Part shown: positions 35,467-42,968 of the stretch, piece by piece
How positions within the stretch are numbered: position 1 is the stretch's first letter
Layout of the letters: every line of letters starts with the position of its first letter
Assembly (NCBI GenBank): GCA_902477645.1
Contig: CABSIA010000001.1
Span: forward strand, 1-60,016
DNA length: 60,016 nt
From: an uncultured Prevotella sp.
GTDB lineage: Bacteria; Bacteroidota; Bacteroidia; Bacteroidales; Bacteroidaceae
Direction: 5' to 3'
Made by a program: the position numbers and the translations under genes
Notes under the pieces: generated by a model
The model's input: the letters and a program-made list of their open reading frames with translations, nothing else
Told to the model about the DNA's origin: nothing
Database searches by the model: none

Positions 35467-36258
35467 ATGCGACTCAACTGGAAAAAAACAGGTATTGTCG
35501 TTCTTGACATAATACTTGGAGCATACATCATTTTGGCCTTCACCGCGTTCAACAAACCCGATGAGGACAGCCGTATATGCACCAAAGTGAACATAAACAT
35601 CCAGGACGAGAGCACAAACGGCTTCATCAACGCCAAAGAGATAAAAAGCCGTTTGGAAAAAGCGCGCATCTATCCTCTGTCGAAAAAAATGGCGAATGTC
35701 AACACCCGCAAAATTGAGGAGACTCTGAAGATGTCGCCATTTGTGAAAACTGCGCAATGCTATAAGACGCAAGACGGGACAGTGTGCATAAACCTTACAC
35801 AGCGCATGCCTATTGTAAGAATAAAGTCTGTGAACGGTGACGACTATTATGTAGACGACAAAAACAGCATAATGCCCAACTCGCATTACACTTCTGACCT
35901 GATAATTGCCACGGGATATATATCACGTGCCTATGCGCAGTCGCATGTGGCATGTCTGGCAAATGCGCTTATGGAAGACGAGCTATGGAAAAACCAGATA
36001 GAGCAGATTAACGTGACACCAGAGAAGGGAATTGAGCTTGTGCCACGTGTCGGCAATCATATTGTCTACATAGGCGAGCTGCCAAAATGTAACGACAAGA
36101 AAAACAGGGCTTCTCAGATAAAGTCGTTTACAGAAAAGAAGTTACGCCGACTGGAGAAATTCTATAAGTACGGACTGTCTCAGGCTGGATGGAACAAATA
36201 TTCGCTTATTAATCTTGAGTTCGACAACCAGATAATATGCAAGAAGAGGCAAGAGTGA
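35467..36258 (+). CDS. ftsQ: Division protein FtsQ/DivIB
   Basis: 263 residues: short cytoplasmic tail, one membrane helix (IVVLDIILGAYIILAFTAF), then a periplasmic part with a POTRA-like region and the FtsQ-type strand INLTQRMPIVRI. Assigned by topology, position between murC and ftsA, and this motif. It links early and late division proteins. Confidence 0.92.
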   Translation: MRLNWKKTGIVVLDIILGAYIILAFTAFNKPDEDSRICTKVNINIQDESTNGFINAKEIKSRLEKARIYPLSKKMANVNTRKIEETLKMSPFVKTAQCYKTQDGTVCINLTQRMPIVRIKSVNGDDYYVDDKNSIMPNSHYTSDLIIATGYISRAYAQSHVACLANALMEDELWKNQIEQINVTPEKGIELVPRVGNHIVYIGELPKCNDKKNRASQIKSFTEKKLRRLEKFYKYGLSQAGWNKYSLINLEFDNQIICKKRQE

Positions 36259-36267
36259 AGAGACAAT

Positions 36268-36302
36268 TCTAAAGATTAAAGTCTAAAGATTAAAGTTTAA
36301 AG
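36268..36302 (+). repeat. Tandem 14-bp repeat between ftsQ and ftsA
   Basis: TCTAAAGATTAAAG occurs twice in a row (36268-36281 and 36282-36295), followed by the partial unit TTTAAAG. It is AT-rich and not palindromic. Confidence 0.85.
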
Positions 36303-36330
36303 AAACCGAACAGTAAACGAAATATAAGGT

Positions 36331-37770
36331 ATGGCTGAATTTATTGTAGCAATAGAATTGGGGTCGTCAAAGATGACCGGTATAGCAGGAAGAAAAAACC
36401 TTGACGGCAGCATAAATGTTCTTGCTGTTGTTAAGGAGGACTCCACCGACTGCATCAGAAAGGGAGTAGTATATAACATCGACAAGACCGTACAGGGACT
36501 TTCCAACATCATCAAGAAGCTGGAGGCAAGCCAGAAAACAAAAATAAAGCAGGTATATGTTGGCGTTGGCGGACAATCAATCCGTAGCGTAAAGAGCAGC
36601 AACATCAAGACCCTGCCTGTTGAGACCACAGTCTCGCAGGACATGATTAACGAGCTTATGGACGCCAACCGCAACATGACATATCCCGAGCAGGAGATAC
36701 TTGATGCCGTCACACAGGAATACAAGGTCGACTCACAATACCAGATTGACCCTGTAGGCATACAATGCTCACGTCTTGAGGGCAATTTTCTCAACATATT
36801 GTGGAGAAAGACTTTCTACCGCAATCTCAATAAATGTTTCGACAATGCCGGTATAGCAATTGCCGAAATGTATCTTGCGCCTTTAGCCCTATCTGATAGT
36901 GTGCTCACTCCTGCGGAGAAGCGCTCCGGATGTCTTCTTGTCGACCTTGGCGCAGACACCACAACTGTTTCGGTTTACTCCAAGAACATTCTACGTCATC
37001 TTGCCGTTATACCTCTTGGCGGCAACAACATCACAAAAGATATTGCCACACTCCAGATGGAAGAGAGAGACGCAGAGAAGATGAAGCTAAAATACGGCTG
37101 TGCCTTTACCGACAACAACGACATCGACAACTCTAAGAAGTATTCTATCGAAGCTGACAGAAGCGTAGACAGCAGAACTTTTATTGAGATTGTCGAGGCC
37201 CGTGTTGAGGAGATCATCGAGAATGTATGGAATCAGGTGCCAAACGAATATTTAGACAAGCTGCTTGGCGGTATCATAATCACAGGCGGCGGCTCAAATA
37301 TGGACAACATAGAGAAGGCATTCCGCAATGTCACACATGTTGAGAAAATCAGAACAGCTAAGTTCGTCAACATGTCCATCAACTCAAACAACCCCAATAT
37401 AACAGCCCACGACGGAACCATGAACACCGTACTCGGACTGCTTGCCAAGGGCGACATGAACTGTGCGGGAGAGGAACTGTCAAACGACCTCTTTGGAAGC
37501 AACGTTGATATAAGACCAGGCAACAGCCAGACAACAGATACCCATAAGACAAACAGAACTCCCGGAGCAGGCGTAGTGATGACCGAGGCCGAGAAGCAAA
37601 AGGCTGAGGAAGAGCGGCTGAGAAAAGAGAAAGAGGCAGAAGAAGAGGCAAAGCGCAAGCGGGAGGCAGAAGAGAAAGCAGAGCAGCAACGGCGGGAGAA
37701 CGCCCCGATGCGCAAATTCTGGAAAGGTGTAAAGAATTTCCTCAAAAAGGTAACAGAGGAGGAAGAATAA
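36331..37770 (+). CDS. ftsA: Division protein FtsA
   Basis: 479 residues, actin-like ATPase: phosphate-1 loop IELGSSKMTGIAG, the SHS2-type 1C subdomain, phosphate-2 VDLGADTTTVSVY and the adenosine motif IITGGGSNMDN. After a charged Lys/Glu-rich linker the C-terminus (RKFWKGVKNFLKKVTEEEE) looks like the amphipathic membrane-targeting helix. It tethers FtsZ to the membrane. Confidence 0.96.
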   Translation: MAEFIVAIELGSSKMTGIAGRKNLDGSINVLAVVKEDSTDCIRKGVVYNIDKTVQGLSNIIKKLEASQKTKIKQVYVGVGGQSIRSVKSSNIKTLPVETTVSQDMINELMDANRNMTYPEQEILDAVTQEYKVDSQYQIDPVGIQCSRLEGNFLNILWRKTFYRNLNKCFDNAGIAIAEMYLAPLALSDSVLTPAEKRSGCLLVDLGADTTTVSVYSKNILRHLAVIPLGGNNITKDIATLQMEERDAEKMKLKYGCAFTDNNDIDNSKKYSIEADRSVDSRTFIEIVEARVEEIIENVWNQVPNEYLDKLLGGIIITGGGSNMDNIEKAFRNVTHVEKIRTAKFVNMSINSNNPNITAHDGTMNTVLGLLAKGDMNCAGEELSNDLFGSNVDIRPGNSQTTDTHKTNRTPGAGVVMTEAEKQKAEEERLRKEKEAEEEAKRKREAEEKAEQQRRENAPMRKFWKGVKNFLKKVTEEEE

Positions 37771-37806
37771 AAACATACATGAACCCATTTAAACTACGAT
37801 AGCAAT

Positions 37807-39129
37807 ATGGCAGACAACAATACAAAACCATCTATCCTCGACTTCGGCGAAGAGGAGAGCGGCAACAGCATAATTAAGGTTATAGGTGTCGGCGGAGGCG
37901 GCGGAAACGCTGTTAACCACATGTACCGCGACGGCATTCACGATGTAACGTTTGTTCTGTGTAACACAGACAATCAGGCGCTCAACGACTCGCCCGTCCC
38001 TGTGCATCTGCAACTTGGAAAAGAGGGACTCGGAGCAGGCAACAAACCTGAAAGGGCACGCCAGGCTGCCGAGGAGACTCTCGACGATATAAAAAACATG
38101 CTCAACGACGGAACCAAGATGGCATTCATCACAGCCGGCATGGGCGGTGGTACCGGTACCGGTGCGGCACCTGTAATAGCCCGTGTCAGCAAGGAGCTGG
38201 GTATTCTCACCGTAGGCATTGTAACCATTCCTTTCAAATTTGAGGGACCTAAAAAAATAGACCAGGCACTCGACGGAGTCGAGGAAATGGCAAAACATGT
38301 AGACGCACTTCTTGTAATCAACAATGAGCGGCTCAGAGAAATATATCCAGACCTTGCTGTACTCGACGCATTCGCCAAGGCAGACGATACCCTGAGCATT
38401 GCCGCAAAGAGCATTGCGGAGATAATAACCGTCCATGGCCTCATCAATCTTGACTTCAACGATGTAAAGACCGTTCTTAAGGACGGCGGCGTAGCCATTA
38501 TGAGTACAGGCTACGGACAAGGCGAAGGCCGGGTAAAGAAAGCCATAGACGATGCTCTCAACTCTCCTTTGCTCAACGACAACGACGTATTCAACTCTAA
38601 GAAAATCCTGCTTTCGATAACCTTCGCAAGCAAGAACAACGAAAATCCGGGACTTACCATGGACGAGATGAACGACGTAAACGACTTCATGGCACAGTTT
38701 GGTGAGGACTTTGAGCTCAAATGGGGGCTCGCCCTCGATCCATGTCTTGACGACAGAGTTAAAGTGACCATTCTTGCCACAGGCTTCGGCATAGAAGACG
38801 TAGACGGAATGAACAACCATGCAAAGAAAAGAACGCAGGAAGAGGCCGATAGAATTGCCGCTGAAGAAGAAAGAGCTGCAGAAAGACTTGACCGGCGCAA
38901 CCGCTACTACAAGGGAAGCTCCAAGACGCAATACAAGAAACGTCCGCACATATATCTTTTCCGCCAGGAAGACCTTGACAACGAAGACGTAATACTTGCC
39001 GTAGAGAACGCTCCCACATACAAGCGCACACGCCAGACACTTGAGTCGATAAGAAACCAGGCAAACGGCATGAGCAGCACCGGCGAGGACAAGAAAGACT
39101 CCGTACAGGGCATCATAAACTTTGCATAG
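37807..39129 (+). CDS. ftsZ: Division GTPase FtsZ
   Basis: 440 residues. GVGGGGGNAVNHM at the start, the tubulin signature GGGTGTGAAPVIA, and the T7 region NLDFNDVKTVL. The C-terminal linker is about 110 residues, longer than in many bacteria and ending in VQGIINFA. FtsZ polymerises into the division ring. It is the last gene of the dcw cluster; recO converges ten bases downstream. Confidence 0.97.
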   Translation: MADNNTKPSILDFGEEESGNSIIKVIGVGGGGGNAVNHMYRDGIHDVTFVLCNTDNQALNDSPVPVHLQLGKEGLGAGNKPERARQAAEETLDDIKNMLNDGTKMAFITAGMGGGTGTGAAPVIARVSKELGILTVGIVTIPFKFEGPKKIDQALDGVEEMAKHVDALLVINNERLREIYPDLAVLDAFAKADDTLSIAAKSIAEIITVHGLINLDFNDVKTVLKDGGVAIMSTGYGQGEGRVKKAIDDALNSPLLNDNDVFNSKKILLSITFASKNNENPGLTMDEMNDVNDFMAQFGEDFELKWGLALDPCLDDRVKVTILATGFGIEDVDGMNNHAKKRTQEEADRIAAEEERAAERLDRRNRYYKGSSKTQYKKRPHIYLFRQEDLDNEDVILAVENAPTYKRTRQTLESIRNQANGMSSTGEDKKDSVQGIINFA

Positions 39130-39139
39130 CACAGCACTA

Positions 39140-39865
39140 CTAAGAATACAGCGACCGAAGGACCTCGAGCGATTTAAGCCCGGGGAAATTCGGGACATGT
39201 ATTGAATAGAATTTCAACAAGACATCGAGAAAACGGTTTCTCTCTGTTCTCGACATCGCAAAAAGGTGCATATTCTCGTAATTCATTCTTAACAACGTGA
39301 CAATGCGCCGGGCATCATCTGGCAAAACAACATCACCATGCAGAGGCAAATCTACAGTAAAAGTGCCATTGCGCAAATCGAAACAACATCCCTCGCTGTA
39401 GTCCTCAATATTTGGCGAGAAACCCACAAACTTGGCAAGCCTCATCATAAAGACAAGATGAAAATTGGCTGTTGATGTGTTTTTTGCGTCAAGCCATTCC
39501 AGACTGTTTCTTATATATCTGAACAACAGGGTATTCTGCTGCTCATTTTTTGTAACATTATACAGAAATTCCGACAAAAACATCGTCATGCACATTTTCT
39601 GCACATCAGTGTTCAATGTAACATACGGCACGGCTATCGACACCGATCTCAGTGTCTGCACACCCCTGTTCTGACGATAGTCAACCTCAACATCGACAAT
39701 ATTGAGCGGCTGAAACAGCGAGCGGCTGAAACGTGCCTTAGGCGAATTTGAGACAGAGACGCTTACGTCTACCCTCCCCAATTCCTCCGCTAGCAAATCG
39801 ACAATACACTTATTATCGCCGTACCTCACCACTCTGAGCACCAAAGCTTGTGTTTTTATTAACAT
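39140..39865 (-). CDS. recO: DNA repair protein RecO
   Basis: 241 residues from MLIKTQALVLRVVRYGDNKC: an OB-fold N-terminal domain (to about residue 80) and a helical C-terminal domain. The zinc-site Cys residues of many RecO proteins are reduced to a CC pair (GCCFDLRNG), as is common in Bacteroidetes. RecO helps RecR load RecA on SSB-coated DNA. Ten extra in-frame codons upstream overlap the promoter and are rejected. Confidence 0.92.
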   Translation of the reverse strand: MLIKTQALVLRVVRYGDNKCIVDLLAEELGRVDVSVSVSNSPKARFSRSLFQPLNIVDVEVDYRQNRGVQTLRSVSIAVPYVTLNTDVQKMCMTMFLSEFLYNVTKNEQQNTLLFRYIRNSLEWLDAKNTSTANFHLVFMMRLAKFVGFSPNIEDYSEGCCFDLRNGTFTVDLPLHGDVVLPDDARRIVTLLRMNYENMHLFAMSRTERNRFLDVLLKFYSIHVPNFPGLKSLEVLRSLYS

Positions 39866-39872
39866 AACTGTG

Positions 39873-39880
39873 CAAAAGTA
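39873..39880 (-). promoter_or_regulatory. -7 element of recO
   Basis: The minus strand reads TACTTTTG followed by CA, ending seven bases before the recO ATG, so the transcript would have almost no leader. Confidence 0.5.
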
Positions 39881-39919
39881 CAAAAAATCAGGCATTTATA
39901 GAAAAATTATTCAGAAAAG

Positions 39920-39951
39920 TTTGCAGCATTCGGGAAAATGCATTAACTTTG
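39920..39951 (+). promoter_or_regulatory. Promoter of tRNA-Glu and rpsT
   Basis: TTTG at 39920-39923 and TAACTTTG at 39944-39951 with a 20-base spacer, 20 bases before the tRNA. Confidence 0.75.
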
Positions 39952-39970
39952 CACCCGCAAATTAAGCGAC

Positions 39971-40042
39971 GGTCCCTTCGTCTATCGGTTAGGACGAGAG
40001 ATTTTCATTCTCTAAAGAGGAGTTCGACTCTCCTAGGGACTA
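39971..40042 (+). tRNA. tRNA-Glu (TTC)
   Basis: Acceptor arms GGTCCCT and AGGGACT pair with one terminal G-T wobble. The D-arm CGTCTATCGGTTAGG, anticodon stem AGAGA/TCTCT around TTTTCAT (anticodon TTC at 40004-40006) and T-arm GGAGTTCGACTCTCC are present. No CCA is encoded. Confidence 0.96.
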
Positions 40043-40220
40043 CAATCATAATCCGTCATCTGCGCAGTGATGCGCCATTAGAGCAATCCGCAAAGGCGGC
40101 AAGCAAAGAGGAAAGATGCCGGAGGATTTCCACCCAGAAACAAGGGGCTGGACATTCATGAGGGCGGCCCGCAGGGACATAAGACCTTAATTAACAAAAA
40201 CATTTAAATCAACAAAACAA
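40043..40220 (+). other. Structured leader between tRNA-Glu and rpsT
   Basis: 178 bases with no promoter and no terminator, so rpsT is probably transcribed from the tRNA-Glu promoter. Several short GC-rich hairpins are visible (GCGCAGTGATGCGC; CCGCAAAGGCGG) plus a purine-rich stretch near 40108-40116. It could be an S20 autoregulatory leader or a processed spacer; I cannot name a known family. Confidence 0.45.
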
Positions 40221-40475
40221 ATGGCAAATCACAAATCATCAATTAAGAGAATTCGTCAGACAAAGACAAAGACTCTTCACAACAAGTACTATGCTAAGAC
40301 AATGCGTAACGCTGTACGCAAGCTCCGTGCAATGACTGACAAGGAAGAAGCTGTTAAGCTCTATCCTACAGTACAGAAGATGCTTGACAAGTTGGCTAAG
40401 ACCAACATCATCCACAAGAACAAGGCAGCCAACATCAAGTCAAGCCTCGCCCTTCACATCAACAGCTTGGGCTAA
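40221..40475 (+). CDS. rpsT: Small ribosomal subunit protein bS20
   Basis: 84 residues, basic and helical, starting MANHKSSIKRIRQT, with MRNAVRKLRAM and the C-terminal HKNKAANIKSSLALHIN. These are standard S20 features. S20 binds 16S rRNA early in 30S assembly. It ends at a strong intrinsic terminator. Confidence 0.97.
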   Translation: MANHKSSIKRIRQTKTKTLHNKYYAKTMRNAVRKLRAMTDKEEAVKLYPTVQKMLDKLAKTNIIHKNKAANIKSSLALHINSLG

Positions 40476-40511
40476 TCAAGGTTTTTGGCTGTTAATCAGG
40501 CTAAAGATAAA

Positions 40512-40550
40512 CAGGCCGTAAATCGGAAGATTTACGGCCTGATTTTGTTT
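40512..40550 (+). terminator. Terminator of rpsT
   Basis: Perfect 13-bp stem (40512-40524 with 40529-40541), GGAA loop, then ATTTTGTTT. Confidence 0.9.
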
Positions 40551-40620
40551 ATTATAACACCCATTCGGAAAAACAATATCACAAAATTTCTACCGAGTCC
40601 CCCATTTTCGCATATTTCAC

Positions 40621-40706
40621 AGCAAGCGGCAGCGGTGGACAACGAAGCCGCTTGCTATGGACAACGAAGCCGCTTTCAAGTGCCATTGAAAGCGGCTTCG
40701 TTTTTT
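40621..40706 (+). repeat. GAAGCCGCTT repeat ending in a terminator-like hairpin
   Basis: An 18-bp direct repeat beginning TGGACAACGAAGCCGCTT occurs at 40636 and 40658. The second copy forms the left arm of a 17-bp perfect stem (40663-40679 with 40686-40702), followed by TTTTTTC. It matches the style and core word of the terminator at 13595. As rpsT already has a terminator, this one may insulate gyrB or belong to a dispersed repeat family. Confidence 0.8.
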
Positions 40707-40765
40707 CGGAATAAACACAGCGAAAATCTGCAATGAAAATATTTCTCCAATCCGTTTTTTTTTAT

Positions 40766-40773
40766 TATCTTTG
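40766..40773 (+). promoter_or_regulatory. -7 element of gyrB
   Basis: TATCTTTG followed by CA. The predicted start near 40780 leaves a leader of about 130 bases. Confidence 0.65.
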
Positions 40774-40774
40774 C

Positions 40775-40909
40775 ACTCTATAAATGCAAAGGTGGGTTAT
40801 ATAAATTACCACCGTGGAAACATGTTAACAAAAAGGACTCGCCCCGACATCTTCCGGCTTTGCCGCCAATGCCAACAAGGGCTAATTTATAGAGTCCGCC
40901 AGAAACGAA
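40775..40909 (+). promoter_or_regulatory. Structured gyrB leader
   Basis: ACTCTATAAAT (40775-40785) and ATTTATAGAGT (40885-40895) are exact reverse complements enclosing about 100 bases. Inside lie a GGTGG/CCACC hairpin (near 40791-40813) and GGACTCGCCCC facing GGGC. The GGACTC arm (from 40834) can instead pair with GAGTCC at 40892, so two mutually exclusive folds exist. A supercoiling-linked or RNA-based control of gyrB is possible but not shown. Confidence 0.5.
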
Positions 40910-42880
40910 ATGGAAGAAAATCTGAATCCGGAAAATAATTATTCGGCCAGTAACATTCAGGTGCTGGAAGGCCTCGAGGCTGTCCGCAAACGCCCTGCCA
41001 TGTATATTGGCGACATTAGCGAGAAAGGCCTGCACCACCTCGTAAACGAGACTGTCGACAACTCCATCGACGAAGCCATGGCCGGCTATTGTACAGATAT
41101 CGAGGTGACAATCAATGAGGACGAGTCTATAACCGTACAGGACAACGGCCGAGGAATACCTGTCGACATGCACGAGAAGCTGCACAAAAGCGCTCTTGAG
41201 GTCGTTATGACAGTTCTCCATGCCGGCGGCAAGTTCGACAAGGGATCATACAAGGTCAGCGGCGGTCTGCACGGTGTCGGTGTCAGCTGCGTAAACGCAC
41301 TGTCAACCCACATGCTGTCGCAGGTGTTCCGCGACGGAAAGATTTATCAGCAGGAATACGAGAAAGGAAAGCCTCTCTATTCTGTAAAAGTCGTTGGCGA
41401 GACCGAGCTCAGAGGTACACGCCAGCAGTTCTGGCCCGACCCGACAATATTCACAACCACACACTACCAGTGGGATATTATCGCACGCCGTATGCGCGAG
41501 CTCGCATACCTCAACGCAGGCATCAGAATCACCCTGCGTGACCTTCGTCCGGACGAGGAAGGCAAGACAAAGCAGGAAGTGTTCCATGCCAAGGATGGCC
41601 TCAAAGAATTCGTACGCTACGTAGACCGTCACCGTCAGCACCTTTTCGACGATGTTATCTATCTCAAAACCGAGAAAAACAACATACCAATCGAGGTGGC
41701 TGTCATGTACAACACCGACTATTCAGAGAATATCCACTCCTACGTAAACAACATCAACACCATAGAGGGCGGTACCCACCTCACGGGTTTCCGCATGGCT
41801 CTCACACGTACGCTGAAAGCATACGCGGAGGCTGACCCCACAATATCAAAACAGATTGAGAAAGCTAAGGTAGAGATAGCACCCGAAGACTTCCGTGAGG
41901 GTCTTACAGCCGTTATCTCGATAAAGGTTGCCGAGCCGCAGTTTGAGGGTCAGACAAAGACAAAACTCGGAAACAGCGAGGTTCAGGGAGCTGTGCAGCA
42001 GGCTGTAAATGAGGCACTCTCATACTATCTCGAGGAGCATCCCGCAGAGGCCAAGCAGATTTGCGAGAAAGTGGTTCTTGCCGCAACAGCGCGTATTGCG
42101 GCCCGCAAAGCGCGAGAGAGCGTTCAGCGCAAGAGCGTTATGACCGGTGGCGGACTCCCGGGAAAGCTCGCCGACTGCTCTAACAAAGACCCCAAGGCAT
42201 GCGAGATTTTCCTTGGCGAGGGGGACTCCGCAGGCGGTTCTGCCAAACAGGGACGCGACCGCTACACCCAGGCTATTCTGCCTTTGCGCGGTAAAATCCT
42301 GAACGTTGAGAAAGTGCAGTGGCACAAGGTGTTCGAGGCAGAGTCGGTGATGAACATCATCCAGTCCATAGGCGTACGCTTCGGCGTAGACGGCGAGGAC
42401 TCCAAGGAGGCAAACACCGACAAACTGCGCTACGACAAGATTATCATAATGACCGATGCCGATGTCGACGGCTCTCACATCGACACCCTCATAATGACCC
42501 TGTTCTACCGCTTCATGCCGAAAATCATTCAGGAAGGACACCTCTACATAGCCACGCCCCCTCTGTACAAGTGCACATACAAGAAGTTCAGCGAATACTG
42601 CTACACCGAGCAACAGCGTCAGGCTTTCATCGACAAGTATGTTGACGGACGCGACGACGACAAGGCTCTCCACACACAACGCTATAAAGGTCTTGGCGAG
42701 ATGAACCCAGAGCAGCTTTGGGAGACAACCATGGATCCGAAGAGCCGTCTGCTGAAGCAGGTGACCATAGAAAATGCCGCCGACGCCGACGAGATATTCT
42801 CCATGCTTATGGGCGACGATGTTGAGCCACGCCGCGAGTTCATCGAGAAAAACGCAACCTACGCAAACATCGACGCATAA
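40910..42880 (+). CDS. gyrB: DNA gyrase subunit B
   Basis: 656 residues. GHKL ATPase with LVNETVDNSIDEAMAG, DNGRGIPVD and GGLHGVGVSCVNALS; transducer domain; Toprim with EGDSAGGSAKQGRDR and DADVDGSHIDTL; C-terminal QRYKGLGEMN. With GyrA it introduces negative supercoils. It is alone on its transcript, between its leader and the hairpin at 42902. Confidence 0.98.
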   Translation: MEENLNPENNYSASNIQVLEGLEAVRKRPAMYIGDISEKGLHHLVNETVDNSIDEAMAGYCTDIEVTINEDESITVQDNGRGIPVDMHEKLHKSALEVVMTVLHAGGKFDKGSYKVSGGLHGVGVSCVNALSTHMLSQVFRDGKIYQQEYEKGKPLYSVKVVGETELRGTRQQFWPDPTIFTTTHYQWDIIARRMRELAYLNAGIRITLRDLRPDEEGKTKQEVFHAKDGLKEFVRYVDRHRQHLFDDVIYLKTEKNNIPIEVAVMYNTDYSENIHSYVNNINTIEGGTHLTGFRMALTRTLKAYAEADPTISKQIEKAKVEIAPEDFREGLTAVISIKVAEPQFEGQTKTKLGNSEVQGAVQQAVNEALSYYLEEHPAEAKQICEKVVLAATARIAARKARESVQRKSVMTGGGLPGKLADCSNKDPKACEIFLGEGDSAGGSAKQGRDRYTQAILPLRGKILNVEKVQWHKVFEAESVMNIIQSIGVRFGVDGEDSKEANTDKLRYDKIIIMTDADVDGSHIDTLIMTLFYRFMPKIIQEGHLYIATPPLYKCTYKKFSEYCYTEQQRQAFIDKYVDGRDDDKALHTQRYKGLGEMNPEQLWETTMDPKSRLLKQVTIENAADADEIFSMLMGDDVEPRREFIEKNATYANIDA

Positions 42881-42901
42881 CATTCCGACAATATTATTAT
42901 T

Positions 42902-42948
42902 GGGAAACTCCGCACGGCAAAAACACGTCTGCAGGGTTTCCCTTTTTC
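42902..42948 (+). terminator. Probable terminator of gyrB
   Basis: GGGAAAC and GTTTCCC arms, with additional weaker pairing inside, followed by TTTTTC. The loop is long (about 27 bases). Confidence 0.65.
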
Positions 42949-42968
42949 AATAACATTTAACCGCCTCT

